Shown here: one piece after another, positions 16,580 to 24,817 of the stretch
How the letters are laid out: the number at the start of each line of letters is the position of its first letter
Position numbering within the stretch: position 1 is the first letter of the stretch
Assembly: GCF_014518315.1 (NCBI RefSeq)
Contig: NZ_JACVEL010000013.1
Location: 1 to 64,000, forward strand
DNA: 64,000 nucleotides
Direction: 5' to 3'
DNA from: Taishania pollutisoli
Lineage (GTDB): Bacteria > Bacteroidota > Bacteroidia > Flavobacteriales_D > Crocinitomicaceae
Program-made: the position numbers and the translations under genes
Notes under the pieces: generated by a model
Databases searched by the model: none
What the model was told of the DNA's origin: nothing
Seen by the model: only the letters and a program-made list of their open reading frames with translations

Positions 16580-18394
16580 CTAACTGTTATATAAAAATCT
16601 CAGGTAGCGTTTCTCTCCTTTACTATTCAATAATTCTAATGTATAATACTCACCTACTATCATCCCAGGAATCGAAGAGATATTTATTTCCCAACGATTA
16701 TCATTAAAACGTAATGGAAGAGGAGGTATTGATCCGTTTAACATTACACCACTAATATCAGACCCTTCCATAATTACCTGATTTTTATCATAAATCTTAA
16801 ATGGCAAATACTTGGAAGCACTTAATTGATATTCTTCATTCATTGTGAATTTCAATTTACCATCTACAACAACAGAATATCCTCCATCTAATTTTCGCTT
16901 TGCCGCAGAATAAGATGAAAAACACTCCGAACTATATATACCTACCTTAAAATTGATTTTTGGACGATTTCCTGCTGCTACATCTGAGGAATGATATCGT
17001 TGTGCTGCATGAATACCATTATACAACTGTAATTCGAACAAAAATCCATAATTTGATGTATTATTCTGCTTCCAATATTCCCAGAAATCTATAATATTAA
17101 TACTTTTGGTTTCCGTCATAGATGTCATTTCAGGAATATTCACCAAAATATCTGAAGAAGAGCCCGGCATACTACTATGTGTAACAATATTTTCATGCCA
17201 ATTTGTTGTGACTCTTTTTAAGCGAGCAACATTAGAGCGGCTATTACTATTATCGAACCCTTTCAGTACAAATTCGGACTCTGTTATATCCAGTAAAGGA
17301 TCTACCCAAAGCCTAAATCTTATTAGTGTTCTATTCTCAGTAGGTGATCCAAAGAAAACCATGTCAAGTGCTGATTCTGATGACTCTGTTCCATAGTTAT
17401 CATATGCCTGAGTTGAGAAAGATGGGCCACTTAAAACTGCATCATCAATATAATTCGGACCAGGATTGAACTCAATAGGTACTTCTGAGCAATTTGCACC
17501 TATCAAAAAAGCGTAATAAAATGGATCTGTTCCGGCTACAGAGCTAGTTACCTGCAGACCATACCATCCAGAAGAAACGTTTGATAAATTTGGTGTACTT
17601 GCACTGGTACTTAGTAATGTCCCTGCAGAATTATACCATCGATACGTATACGTACCTCCGGGGCCATTTGCTAATATAGGACTAATTGAACCATCACTAA
17701 TTGATGAGCCGCTTGAATGTGTAATTGCTGCACTCGCAACAGACATCGGAATATAATAAGTAATATCTAAACGAGGACGAGAAGCAGCAACGGAATAATG
17801 ATCTGAATAGTAATGTCTGTTTACACCCGTTGTACCAGACTCTGTACTACCTCTCAAAACCCATCCATTGTTTATATAAACACCCGATACCATTTTCTGA
17901 ATGTGACTCTTCACGTCAACTGTTAAAATGCTGGTTGTTGGAGCTGTAATACTAATTTCGTCAGTACTTTGATAAGCTGGTTGATTATTCCAGGTAGCTG
18001 TACTCTCTGCCCATGCAGTTGCAGCTCTTGCAAAAATAATTTGCATGGGATTTACACCTCCTGAACGAGTCAACGTAAGCGTAGCCGAAGTAATAATAGC
18101 ACTAGGATGGATATCGGCCAGATTAAACTGAAGCAGTGATCTGTAATTAAAATTAATTGAGGGGCCCCCGAACACAAATGTGCTTTCCCTTCCTACAAAA
18201 AAAGTAGTACCAGTACCACCAATAGGAGTAGTAGGGGTATTACTGGAAAGGTATGTTACTTTATTTGAATAAAGTGTAAGTGGTGATGGCGGTGGTGTCT
18301 GTGCTTTCAATGCTTCTGAGGTAATGATCAGCACCATAAAAGCGAACCCTGCAGATCTCTTAATAAATCCACACAAAATCAGTGTATTACGCAT
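16580..18394 (-). CDS. Secreted DNRLRE-domain surface protein with SprB-like repeat
   Basis: 604 residues. A signal peptide (hydrophobic core AFMVLIITSEA, cleavage near LKAQ) precedes a first DNRLRE-type beta-sandwich at about 40-215 (FNYRSLLQFNL, ATAWAESTATWNNQPAY, GWVLRGS, RPRLDITY). A SprB-like Ig repeat follows at about 216-295 (SDGSISPILANGPGGTYTYRW, SGWYGLQVTSS), then a second DNRLRE domain at about 310-480 (NRTLIRFRLWVDP, THSSMPGSSSD, NRPKINFKV). The last 100 residues form another small beta domain. There is no canonical T9SS FPNP tail. These modules occur in adhesins and carbohydrate-binding surface proteins. Second gene of the operon, 9 nt after the previous stop. Confidence 0.82.
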   Translation of the reverse strand: MRNTLILCGFIKRSAGFAFMVLIITSEALKAQTPPPSPLTLYSNKVTYLSSNTPTTPIGGTGTTFFVGRESTFVFGGPSINFNYRSLLQFNLADIHPSAIITSATLTLTRSGGVNPMQIIFARAATAWAESTATWNNQPAYQSTDEISITAPTTSILTVDVKSHIQKMVSGVYINNGWVLRGSTESGTTGVNRHYYSDHYSVAASRPRLDITYYIPMSVASAAITHSSGSSISDGSISPILANGPGGTYTYRWYNSAGTLLSTSASTPNLSNVSSGWYGLQVTSSVAGTDPFYYAFLIGANCSEVPIEFNPGPNYIDDAVLSGPSFSTQAYDNYGTESSESALDMVFFGSPTENRTLIRFRLWVDPLLDITESEFVLKGFDNSNSRSNVARLKRVTTNWHENIVTHSSMPGSSSDILVNIPEMTSMTETKSINIIDFWEYWKQNNTSNYGFLFELQLYNGIHAAQRYHSSDVAAGNRPKINFKVGIYSSECFSSYSAAKRKLDGGYSVVVDGKLKFTMNEEYQLSASKYLPFKIYDKNQVIMEGSDISGVMLNGSIPPLPLRFNDNRWEINISSIPGMIVGEYYTLELLNSKGEKRYLRFLYNS

Positions 18395-18403
18395 AATATT
18401 GTA

Positions 18404-18814
18404 TTAATGTATTAATGTAAATTCAGGCTCGAGAACGTTATTCCCCTGATAATCCCGGATGATAAATCGCATTTTATACGATCGTTGTTCTTCGATGTGA
18501 TATCCCGGAATACGAATCGTATTGTCAGAAATTAAGTTTTCTGCCAGAATTTGCGCTTTTGTTTTTTTAGCAATGTAAACGGTATAACCGGTACTGATTT
18601 CCGTAAACTCAATCACAATTTCTCCGAAAAAATCAAAATCGTTGATCCATGTTTCGGTTTTAATGACTTTCAGATTTACAGTAGAATCCAACCCCTCTAC
18701 CTGGGCTTCGGTCATATCAAAATACGCATTAACGGAAGCGCTATCTAATTGAGCAGCAGAACAAAAAGGAACTAAGGCCAGCAAGAGCAAGCAGTAATAA
18801 AGTGGTTTTTTCAT
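18404..18814 (-). CDS. Small secreted protein, first gene of the RHS operon
   Basis: 136 residues. The signal peptide is MKKPLYYCLLLLALVPFCSAAQ. The mature part is predicted to be all-beta, with alternating strands such as IVIEFTEISTGYTVYIAKK and SYKMRFIIRDYQG. No family recognised. It may be a single immunoglobulin-like or fibronectin-like domain. The promoter lies about 55 nt upstream and the next gene starts 9 nt downstream, so this is the leading gene of a five-gene transcript. Conserved position next to a DNRLRE protein and two RHS-type proteins suggests an accessory surface subunit, which is inference. Confidence 0.75.
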   Translation of the reverse strand: MKKPLYYCLLLLALVPFCSAAQLDSASVNAYFDMTEAQVEGLDSTVNLKVIKTETWINDFDFFGEIVIEFTEISTGYTVYIAKKTKAQILAENLISDNTIRIPGYHIEEQRSYKMRFIIRDYQGNNVLEPEFTLIH

Positions 18815-18872
18815 AAATATTGATGTAACAGTTCTTTGTATTAATTTAAGTGAGTGTTTTTGTTTCGAGCTG

Positions 18873-18903
18873 CAAACCTACCCCAAAAAAAAGATTAAAA
18901 CAA
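18873..18903 (-). promoter_or_regulatory. Promoter of the five-gene RHS operon
   Basis: The complement reads TTG (18903-18901), 20 bp, then TAGGTTTG (18880-18873). This is a complete Bacteroidota -33/-7 promoter. The expected start site near 18869 gives a leader of about 55 nt before the ATG at 18814. Confidence 0.65.
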
Positions 18904-19039
18904 GAGATTTTACAAAAACACCCTATAAAATGTTATAAATTTAACAGATAATTTTCAGACAGGAAACATTGAAAAACAACATTCATCAGCGTTTTATAGT
19001 AAACAGATGGTTCTGGCTACGGGTCATCGTATGAATCAT

Positions 19040-19450
19040 TTACTTCTTCAATACGATGTAGTAACCGAAGTAATTTTTATTCGGTACATCCAGTATCAGG
19101 TCGTCTTTTGTGGAATAAACCAATGTGGCTTCCGTTTGTTCTGCAGTTTCAGAAAGTAATTGAATTTTATTCACATTTTCAATGCGATAGGTTCCTTTTT
19201 CAATGAAATTGTGAGGAGAGCCATTGTAATCGAACAAGAGGTTGATGTCGTAGGTCCCTGTTGTTGATTTTTTTCCGTCGCTTGTAAACTGAACGGTACC
19301 GGAACACGGGGGCTTGGTTTTTAATCCATTATAATCGAATAATGAAAAATCGACAGGTGCCCATTTGCCGCCCAGAGCTTTATTGTTGTTTACTTCTTTG
19401 GAGCAACCGAAGAGCAATAAGCCGATGATCAAAAAAAGGAATCTGCTCAT
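19040..19450 (-). CDS. Lipocalin-like lipoprotein
   Basis: 136 residues. The N-terminus MSRFLFLIIGLLLFGCSKE is a lipoprotein signal with Cys at residue 16, so the protein is probably anchored in the outer membrane. The mature domain (WAPVDF, FTSDGKKSTTGTYDI, GTYRIENVNKIQLL, DDLILDV) looks like a small beta-barrel of the lipocalin-like type common in Flavobacteriales, but no ligand can be inferred. The gene overlaps the preceding DUF4230 gene by 4 nt (ATGA), so it is the last gene of the amidohydrolase-DUF4230-DUF4230 operon. Confidence 0.7.
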   Translation of the reverse strand: MSRFLFLIIGLLLFGCSKEVNNNKALGGKWAPVDFSLFDYNGLKTKPPCSGTVQFTSDGKKSTTGTYDINLLFDYNGSPHNFIEKGTYRIENVNKIQLLSETAEQTEATLVYSTKDDLILDVPNKNYFGYYIVLKK

Positions 19451-20124
19451 CGGTACGTGACAATTAATTTTCGTTTGTCAGCCAGTAGTTTTTTAAGCAA
19501 CGACTCCAGCTGTTGTTTTGATTTTTGTTCCAACTCCATCTTTCCTGAACGAACCGCTAAAATAAGCCGTGCTTTTTGTTGTAATTGGATTCGGGCATTG
19601 TCCTGCCATTGACCGTGCTCCTGGAAAATAGTTGTTTTGGAAGGAACGACAATTACATCCAGTATTTTCGGAGCTGCTGTCTGCACAAAAACCGTATCTC
19701 CGGAATAGGTGACACGAAAGGTTGTGTCTTTTAAGTCAAACCCATAGCGAACTTCTCCTCCTACGATCAATGTCAGCCGGCGTTTAATGGCTGAGCCGCG
19801 AACGGCATATTTCCAGCTTTCCAGATCAGCTAATTTTGAAACATTTCCGGCAAACTGTTCTCCGAAGTCTTCGTAGTATTCAATAGAGTCCGATACCACT
19901 TCATCCGTGTAACTTACGGTGCTCAACTCGGCTATTTTACGAATATTTTCAACACGCAACGGATGGTTTTCCAATTCCCATTCACCGTCTTCATCAGCTG
20001 TACATCTGCGGATGAGGAACAATGCCAGTACAACCAATCCGGCAATGATGCTCATATTGATCACCAAGCGAACCAGTTCTGTTTTGCTATTTCGTGCCAC
20101 GTTCTTCAGAAGGTTTAAAGTCAA
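19447..20124 (-). CDS. Membrane-anchored DUF4230 protein
   Basis: 225 residues from the TTG at 20124. A membrane anchor lies at about residues 22-40 (INMSIIAGLVVLALFLIRR), then a DUF4230 domain at about 60-200, recognised from LSTVSYTDEVV and RLTLIVGGEVRYGFDL, with a charged helical end rich in Lys and Glu. The TTG start overlaps the previous gene by 38 nt; a GTG at 20100 or an ATG at 20055 just before the anchor are alternatives. The function of DUF4230 is not known to me. The gene is a paralogue of its upstream neighbour, which carries the same core motif, and it overlaps the downstream lipoprotein gene by 4 nt. Confidence 0.75.
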   Translation of the reverse strand: MTLNLLKNVARNSKTELVRLVINMSIIAGLVVLALFLIRRCTADEDGEWELENHPLRVENIRKIAELSTVSYTDEVVSDSIEYYEDFGEQFAGNVSKLADLESWKYAVRGSAIKRRLTLIVGGEVRYGFDLKDTTFRVTYSGDTVFVQTAAPKILDVIVVPSKTTIFQEHGQWQDNARIQLQQKARLILAVRSGKMELEQKSKQQLESLLKKLLADKRKLIVTYR

Positions 20125-20653
20125 TAATCACTGTTTCATACCCCATATCCTTGTAAAAATCCGTCAGGAATACCCGGGCGTTTTTTCGCGCATCGGACAG
20201 GATATTGCTTTCTTTAAGCTCTTCACGAATACTGGTTTCACCCAGTTGGAGAATTTTCACTTTTTCATCCTGGGAAAAATTTGCACGAAATCCGTTTATA
20301 TCCTGCATTTCCGTACGAATATCATTCGGATTCATATCAAAAGATACGATTTCCGGTGCCGGTAGTGTCAGCTGAATTGTTTGATCGTCTTTTTCAACAA
20401 CATCTTGCTCATTCATCTTTGTCAGGTCAACTCCGGCTTTTACTTTCGCTCTTACACTGATCAGAATTTTCCTGTCTCCGATCTTGTACCATTCTTTATC
20501 GTCATTCAACTGCAGAATTTTCCCGTACGTATATTCCGTCGTCGCCAGTGTTCCCAATTCCTTGATGTCGTGTACTTTTTGTACAGGTGATTGCGTTTTT
20601 TCCGAACACGAAAAAAAGAACAAAACGGTTGCTATAATCAGAATTTTTTTCAT
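20087..20653 (-). CDS. DUF4230 lipoprotein
   Basis: 188 residues from the ATG at 20653. A TTG 12 nt upstream would overlap the amidohydrolase stop. The lipobox FFFSCSE puts the lipidated Cys near residue 16. The DUF4230 core is LGTLATTEYTYGKIL and DRKILISVRAKVKAGVDL; the C-terminal part (ETVIIDFKPSEE) is helical/strand mixed. It shares its motif with the next gene (RKILISV...AGVDL versus RRLTLIV...YGFDL), so the pair arose by duplication. One copy is lipidated and the other has a transmembrane anchor. It starts 4 nt after the amidohydrolase stop, indicating one operon. Role unknown. Confidence 0.78.
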   Translation of the reverse strand: MKKILIIATVLFFFSCSEKTQSPVQKVHDIKELGTLATTEYTYGKILQLNDDKEWYKIGDRKILISVRAKVKAGVDLTKMNEQDVVEKDDQTIQLTLPAPEIVSFDMNPNDIRTEMQDINGFRANFSQDEKVKILQLGETSIREELKESNILSDARKNARVFLTDFYKDMGYETVIIDFKPSEERGTK

Positions 20654-20657
20654 CTTC

Positions 20658-21848
20658 TTAGTCAAATACAGCCAGGCTCATCATCTGCATTCCTGTTTTC
20701 AGGGCGTTTGCATCAATATCGAACCGGGGATTGTGAACCCCAACAACTATGCCTTTTTCTTCATTCCGGACACCAATGCGAAAAAAACAAGCCGGGATTT
20801 CCTGTGCGTAAAATGAAAAATCTTCCGCCGTCAGCCGAATTGGCAGGTCTTCTACGTGTTCTTCTCCCAACAGATCAATTGCTTTTGCTTTCAACGTCTG
20901 TGTGAGTGCTTCATCGTTTTCCAGGAACGGATAGCCCTTGCTGATTTCAATTTCCAACTGTCCGCCATTTCCTTCAACAATCGCACGCGCATGTCGTTCA
21001 ATCAGTGCCAGTGCTTCTGCTCTCCAGGTTTCGTTCATCGTCCGGAATGTTCCTTTCAGGATCGCTTTGGAAGGAATCACGTTCGTAGCTCCCAATGCTT
21101 CAAAATGCCCGAACGATAAAACACATGGTACTTTCGGGTCACATTTCCGGCTCACAATGGTCTGTAGATTCAAAATCAGTTCCGCACCAATAACAATCGG
21201 GTCAATGCATTGATGTGGTGTGGCTCCATGTCCGCCTTTACCATGAATGGTGATGTAAATTTCATCACAACTTGCCATGTACAGCCCTCCTTTAAAACCT
21301 GTTTTACCGACAGGCATATCAGGAAATACATGCAGAGCATATATGGATTTTACTGTTGGATTTTTCAATACGTTATCTTCAATCATCAATGAAGCTCCGC
21401 CCGGATTTTTTTCTTCTCCGGGTTGGAAAATGAGTTTCACCGGTTGCGGTAATTGGTCTTTAAGTTCATTCAGGATTTCTGCTGCCCCCAATAAAACCGA
21501 AGTGTGTACATCATGCCCACATGCATGCATCACACCATCGATTGTAGATTTGTAGGGAACGTCATTCTCCTCCCCAATCGGTAAGGCATCCATATCTGCG
21601 CGCAGGGCAACAACTTCCATTTCCGGGGTATGGTGTGTGGCACGAATGATTCCGACCACTCCTGTTCCTCCGATTCCTGTCTGGTGTTCAATTCCCAGTT
21701 CTGTCAGACGGCCGGAAACAAATTTCATGGTCTCAAATTCCTGATAGGACAGCTCCGGATAACGGTGCAGGTGTTCTCTGTATCCACGGATTTTGTCGAA
21801 CAATTCTTCCGAGCGTTTAACGATTTGTTGTTTTAACTCATTCATCAT
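20658..21848 (-). CDS. M20-family amidohydrolase (N-acyl-amino-acid / IAA-amino-acid hydrolase type)
   Basis: About 396 residues, starting at the MMNEL double ATG (21848). The longer frame to 21941 adds 31 residues without homology to the family and is rejected. Metal and catalytic motifs are clear: ALRADMDALP, then MHACGHDVH (metal-binding Cys and His), FQPGEE (catalytic Glu pair), GKGGHGATPHQ in the lid domain, and RLTAEDFS near the end. This is the M20D group that cleaves N-acyl amino acids (amidohydrolases, hippurate hydrolase, IAA-amino-acid hydrolase), typically cytoplasmic with two divalent metals. Substrate not predictable. First gene of an operon with two DUF4230 proteins and a lipoprotein, and divergent from the YcxB-like gene. 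Confidence 0.9.
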   Translation of the reverse strand: MMNELKQQIVKRSEELFDKIRGYREHLHRYPELSYQEFETMKFVSGRLTELGIEHQTGIGGTGVVGIIRATHHTPEMEVVALRADMDALPIGEENDVPYKSTIDGVMHACGHDVHTSVLLGAAEILNELKDQLPQPVKLIFQPGEEKNPGGASLMIEDNVLKNPTVKSIYALHVFPDMPVGKTGFKGGLYMASCDEIYITIHGKGGHGATPHQCIDPIVIGAELILNLQTIVSRKCDPKVPCVLSFGHFEALGATNVIPSKAILKGTFRTMNETWRAEALALIERHARAIVEGNGGQLEIEISKGYPFLENDEALTQTLKAKAIDLLGEEHVEDLPIRLTAEDFSFYAQEIPACFFRIGVRNEEKGIVVGVHNPRFDIDANALKTGMQMMSLAVFD

Positions 21849-22014
21849 TGTAAAGTTAATACAAGTATCTGAATTTTCATCTGAAAAACCAGCCCGGAAA
21901 AATAGAATACATTTTCCTATGGTCTTATTTTTTAACAACAATGCTTTGCCAAACGAATGAAAATTAACGTGTGAGGTATGTTACGGTTTTCGTGTATGCC
22001 AATTCAATATTTTC

Positions 22015-22022
22015 TATCTTTG
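22015..22022 (+). promoter_or_regulatory. -7 promoter box before the YcxB-like gene
   Basis: TATCTTTG matches TAnnTTTG. Its position just upstream argues that translation starts at 22047 (or 22032) rather than at the ATG at 21978, which lies upstream of the promoter. Confidence 0.5.
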
Positions 22023-22046
22023 GAAAGGAATATGTACAAAAACAAG

Positions 22047-22580
22047 ATGACCGAAATAACTGTAAGAATTGACATGGAAGAACTCCGCAATATATATTGG
22101 GGGAATGGCTACCAACGTTATTTTTTCGGCCCCACAACAAAGAAAGAGTCCGCATGGTTAATAGTTGCGGTACTGGTATATCCTTTTTTTGCGTGGTACT
22201 CCATCCGTCTGGAAGATTATACCTGGTTTGTGAGTGGTACGGTCTTCTTCACATTATTGGTATATCGGTTCATTGACGTTGCCCGACCAATCATTGCATG
22301 GAAAAAGTCTGTCACTGATTTTTTAACTGATGCAGAAAAAACAACTACACTTAAAATCATGTATACCGATGAATTCATCATTCATCAGCAGGACGAAATT
22401 ACAATCAAACTGAATTGGTCCATGATTACACAAGCCACGATTACCGATCGCTTTATTTCGTTTGAAAAATCACCTGATACATTTTTGATTCCTAAAAAAT
22501 CAATCACGGAAGATGAGTTTCAGGCGTTAGATGCCATCCTGATGGACAAAGTACAACATGTGGAAAGAAGAACTGTATAA
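22047..22580 (+). CDS. YcxB-like membrane protein
   Basis: About 177 residues from MTEITVRID (22047); MYKNK at 22032 is an alternative. The layout is an N-terminal soluble stretch, two membrane segments at about 40-75 (SAWLIVAVLVYPFFAWYSI and FVSGTVFFTLLVYRFI), then a YcxB-like C-terminal domain (KIMYTDEFIIHQQDE, KLNWSMITQATITDRFISF, FLIPKKS). YcxB-like proteins are small integral membrane proteins of unknown function, with the C-terminal domain in the cytoplasm. It heads a three-gene plus-strand unit; the next gene begins 13 nt after its stop. Confidence 0.75.
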   Translation: MTEITVRIDMEELRNIYWGNGYQRYFFGPTTKKESAWLIVAVLVYPFFAWYSIRLEDYTWFVSGTVFFTLLVYRFIDVARPIIAWKKSVTDFLTDAEKTTTLKIMYTDEFIIHQQDEITIKLNWSMITQATITDRFISFEKSPDTFLIPKKSITEDEFQALDAILMDKVQHVERRTV

Positions 22581-22593
22581 CTACAAAATTATT

Positions 22594-23163
22594 ATGAACA
22601 AAAACACATCCAATCAGCTTACTGCGGAGCAAACAATTCAGCTTCTTGCAGTTTTGAAGACACGTTTCGAGCAACATAAAACCCGTCACGAAGGTCTTAA
22701 ATGGGCTGCCATACAGGCAAAATTAGAGGCAAATCCTGAAAAACTCTGGTCGTTGAATGAAATGGAAGAAACAGAGGGTGAACCGGATGTTATTTCTTAT
22801 AATCCTGCAACAGACGAATATTGTTTTGTTGATTGCTCGGCAGAAAGTCCGAAAGGACGCAGAAGCATCTGTTATGATCCCGAAGCGCTCGAATCACGTA
22901 AAGAACATAAACCGAAGCACAGCGCACTGGGAATGGCTGCAGAAATGGGGATTGAAGTTTTAACAGAGGCACAGTACCGGAAATTGCAAGAGATCGGGAA
23001 GTTTGATGCAAAAACATCCAGCTGGCTGAAAACTCCTGCCGGAATCAGAGAAATGGGAGGCGCTATTTTCGGAGACTGGCGCTACGGAACGGTTTTCACC
23101 TACCACAACGGGGCGGAATCGTATTATGCTGCCAGAGGGTTCCGGGGAATTCTCATCGTTTAA
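22594..23163 (+). CDS. DUF4256 family protein
   Basis: 189 residues from MNKNTSNQL (22594). The family signature is nearly complete: WAAIQAKLEANPEKLWSLNEME, FVDCSAESPKGRRS, CYDPEALESRKEHKP, AAEMGIEVLTEAQY, FDAKTSSWLKTP and YHNGAESYYAARGFRG. These match the DUF4256 proteins of Bacillus and Bacteroidota almost line for line. No signal peptide, so cytoplasmic. The biochemical role is unknown. It lies between the YcxB-like gene (13 nt) and a DUF2867 gene (6 nt), probably in one operon. Confidence 0.9.
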   Translation: MNKNTSNQLTAEQTIQLLAVLKTRFEQHKTRHEGLKWAAIQAKLEANPEKLWSLNEMEETEGEPDVISYNPATDEYCFVDCSAESPKGRRSICYDPEALESRKEHKPKHSALGMAAEMGIEVLTEAQYRKLQEIGKFDAKTSSWLKTPAGIREMGGAIFGDWRYGTVFTYHNGAESYYAARGFRGILIV

Positions 23164-23169
23164 TCAAAC

Positions 23170-23679
23170 ATGGTGACTCCCGAAAATTCTTTGTTGCAGT
23201 CCTATCGGTACAATCATGCAGATTCCTATAAACAGGTATTTGTAAGCAATCGAACGGATCTCAATTCGACCACAGTCGGGAAGTTGTTTTTTTCAAGTGG
23301 TCCGAAATGGATGGAGCGGTTATTTACGCTACGCAACCGGGTCGTAAAGGTGTTTGGTTTAAAAACTTCAGGAGATATGAAAACCCGGGATGAACAATTA
23401 AAACACTTTCAATGTAAACCGGGAGAACAATTGGGGCTGTTCAGGGTCTTTGATAAAAATGAAAAAGAAGTAATTATCGGAGAGGACGACAAACATTTGA
23501 ATTTCAGAGTTTCGCTTTTACTACACGATCCCAATGCGTTGAAAAAAGAATTGATTATCACGACCATCGTTCAGTTTAACAATCGGTTCGGACGCATTTA
23601 TTTTGCCCTGATCAAACCGTTTCATACAGCTGTTGTACGTTCCATGGTAAAAGGGATTATTCGGGAATTACAGGTGTGA
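23170..23679 (+). CDS. DUF2867 family protein
   Basis: 169 residues. The recognised parts are KVFGLKTSGDMKTRD, LFRVFDKNEKEVIIGEDDKHL, NFRVSLLLHDP and NRFGRIYFALIKPFHTAVVRSM, which together mark DUF2867. The family occurs alone or fused behind NAD-dependent epimerase domains; here it stands alone. It is probably a beta-barrel-like lipid or cofactor binding fold, but that is inference. It starts 6 nt after the DUF4256 stop. Confidence 0.82.
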   Translation: MVTPENSLLQSYRYNHADSYKQVFVSNRTDLNSTTVGKLFFSSGPKWMERLFTLRNRVVKVFGLKTSGDMKTRDEQLKHFQCKPGEQLGLFRVFDKNEKEVIIGEDDKHLNFRVSLLLHDPNALKKELIITTIVQFNNRFGRIYFALIKPFHTAVVRSMVKGIIRELQV

Positions 23680-23685
23680 AAAGTA

Positions 23686-23815
23686 CCCGCTGATTACACA
23701 AATAGAATTAATAACAATTCAACTATACATATTGTGTAAAGTAATCGCATAAAAATGCCCGCGGATTGCACTGATTAATTCTTATACCCCCATCTGCGGG
23801 AAAATCCCCGAAAAT
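23686..23815. repeat. Degenerate dispersed intergenic repeat (CCCGCnGATT type)
   Basis: Two imperfect direct copies, cccgctgattacac (from 23686) and cccgcggattgcac (from 23758), are followed by an inverted arm (catctgcggg, 23791-23800). Similar CCCGCGGATT...AATCTGCGGG elements are spread through Flavobacteriales intergenic regions. This copy looks eroded. Confidence 0.4.
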
Positions 23816-23892
23816 ATGTGGGTGAAAAAATCCCATTACAACCTTACTGTACCTACTTTATAGAGAATGAATAAAACAACCCAATAACGGTA

Positions 23893-23923
23893 TTGCCCAT
23901 CTCCCAAATTGCATGTATTTTTG
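23893..23923 (+). promoter_or_regulatory. Promoter of the ChaN-like gene
   Basis: TTG (23893-23895), 20 bp, TATTTTTG (23916-23923). Both elements match the Bacteroidota promoter, and the ATG follows 15 nt after the -7 box, so the leader is very short. Confidence 0.6.
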
Positions 23924-23937
23924 AAAAAATTTAATTC

Positions 23938-24801
23938 ATGAACAAATTAGCACTTCTCCTGCTCACATTGGGATGTACTTTGTCTCTATTCAGTCAGGAT
24001 AAACAAGCGTACGTTATTTTCAACGAAAAAGGAAAAAAAGTAAGTTACAAACACCTGTTGAAAGCTGCTTCTGAATCAGAAATTACATTTTTCGGGGAAT
24101 ACCACAACAATCCAATCGCTCACTGGTTGCAATATGAGCTGACCAACGATCTGGCTGCTCAGAACGGAAATAAATTAACGCTCGGTTTTGAAATGTTTGA
24201 AGCCGACCAACAGCAACTGATAACGGATTTCCTGGCTGGTAAAACGGAAGAAAAACAATTTGAAGACAGTATGCGCTTGTGGACAAATTATAAAACGGAT
24301 TACCGCCCGTTGGTGCGTTTTGCAAAAGAAAAGGGAATTGTTTGTGTTGCTTCTAACATTCCGAGAAGAATTGCAAGTACGACCTTTAAAAAAGGAAGAG
24401 CTGCGTTGGATTCCCTCGATGCAGATGAGTATGCATTTATGTGTGATAAAAACTTTCCGGTCGACACATCGCTTTCACAATACCAAATGATGTTGCAAAT
24501 GTCAAGTGATCATGCAAAAGGATTGAATTTTATCAACGCACAAGCGATCAAAGATGCGACAATGGCACATTTTATTGATAAATACTGGACAGTAAACACA
24601 CAATTCATTCACTACAACGGTGCATTTCATACAGATTTTGACCAGGGAATTATCTGGTACCTGAAACGTCTGCGTCCTAATGTAACTTACACAACAATCT
24701 CCACAATCGAACAGGAAGATTTCAAGAAACTGGACGAAGAACACATCGGAAGAGCAAAGTTTATTATCTGTGTCGCTCCGGCAATGACAAAAACGCATTA
24801 A
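23938..24801 (+). CDS. ChaN-family haem/iron-uptake-associated protein
   Basis: 287 residues. The signal peptide is MNKLALLLLTLGCTLSLFSQ; a Cys at residue 13 could be lipidated, but the preceding residues are not a strong lipobox, so ordinary cleavage after FSQ is as likely. The ChaN fold is shown by ITFFGEYHNNPIAHWLQ near residue 50, LGFEMFEADQQ, CVASNIPRRIA and HYNGAFHTDF. ChaN-like lipoproteins bind haem in pairs and are tied to iron uptake, though many homologues are uncharacterised. Location would be periplasm or outer membrane. The next gene starts 16 nt downstream, but no iron-regulation box was recognised. Confidence 0.8.
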   Translation: MNKLALLLLTLGCTLSLFSQDKQAYVIFNEKGKKVSYKHLLKAASESEITFFGEYHNNPIAHWLQYELTNDLAAQNGNKLTLGFEMFEADQQQLITDFLAGKTEEKQFEDSMRLWTNYKTDYRPLVRFAKEKGIVCVASNIPRRIASTTFKKGRAALDSLDADEYAFMCDKNFPVDTSLSQYQMMLQMSSDHAKGLNFINAQAIKDATMAHFIDKYWTVNTQFIHYNGAFHTDFDQGIIWYLKRLRPNVTYTTISTIEQEDFKKLDEEHIGRAKFIICVAPAMTKTH

Positions 24802-24817
24802 AAACAAGTATGAACGT

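Noticed and set aside
21849-21941. Longer N-terminus for the M20 amidohydrolase
   Set aside because: The 31 extra residues do not fit the family and a double ATG at 21846-21848 starts the conserved region.
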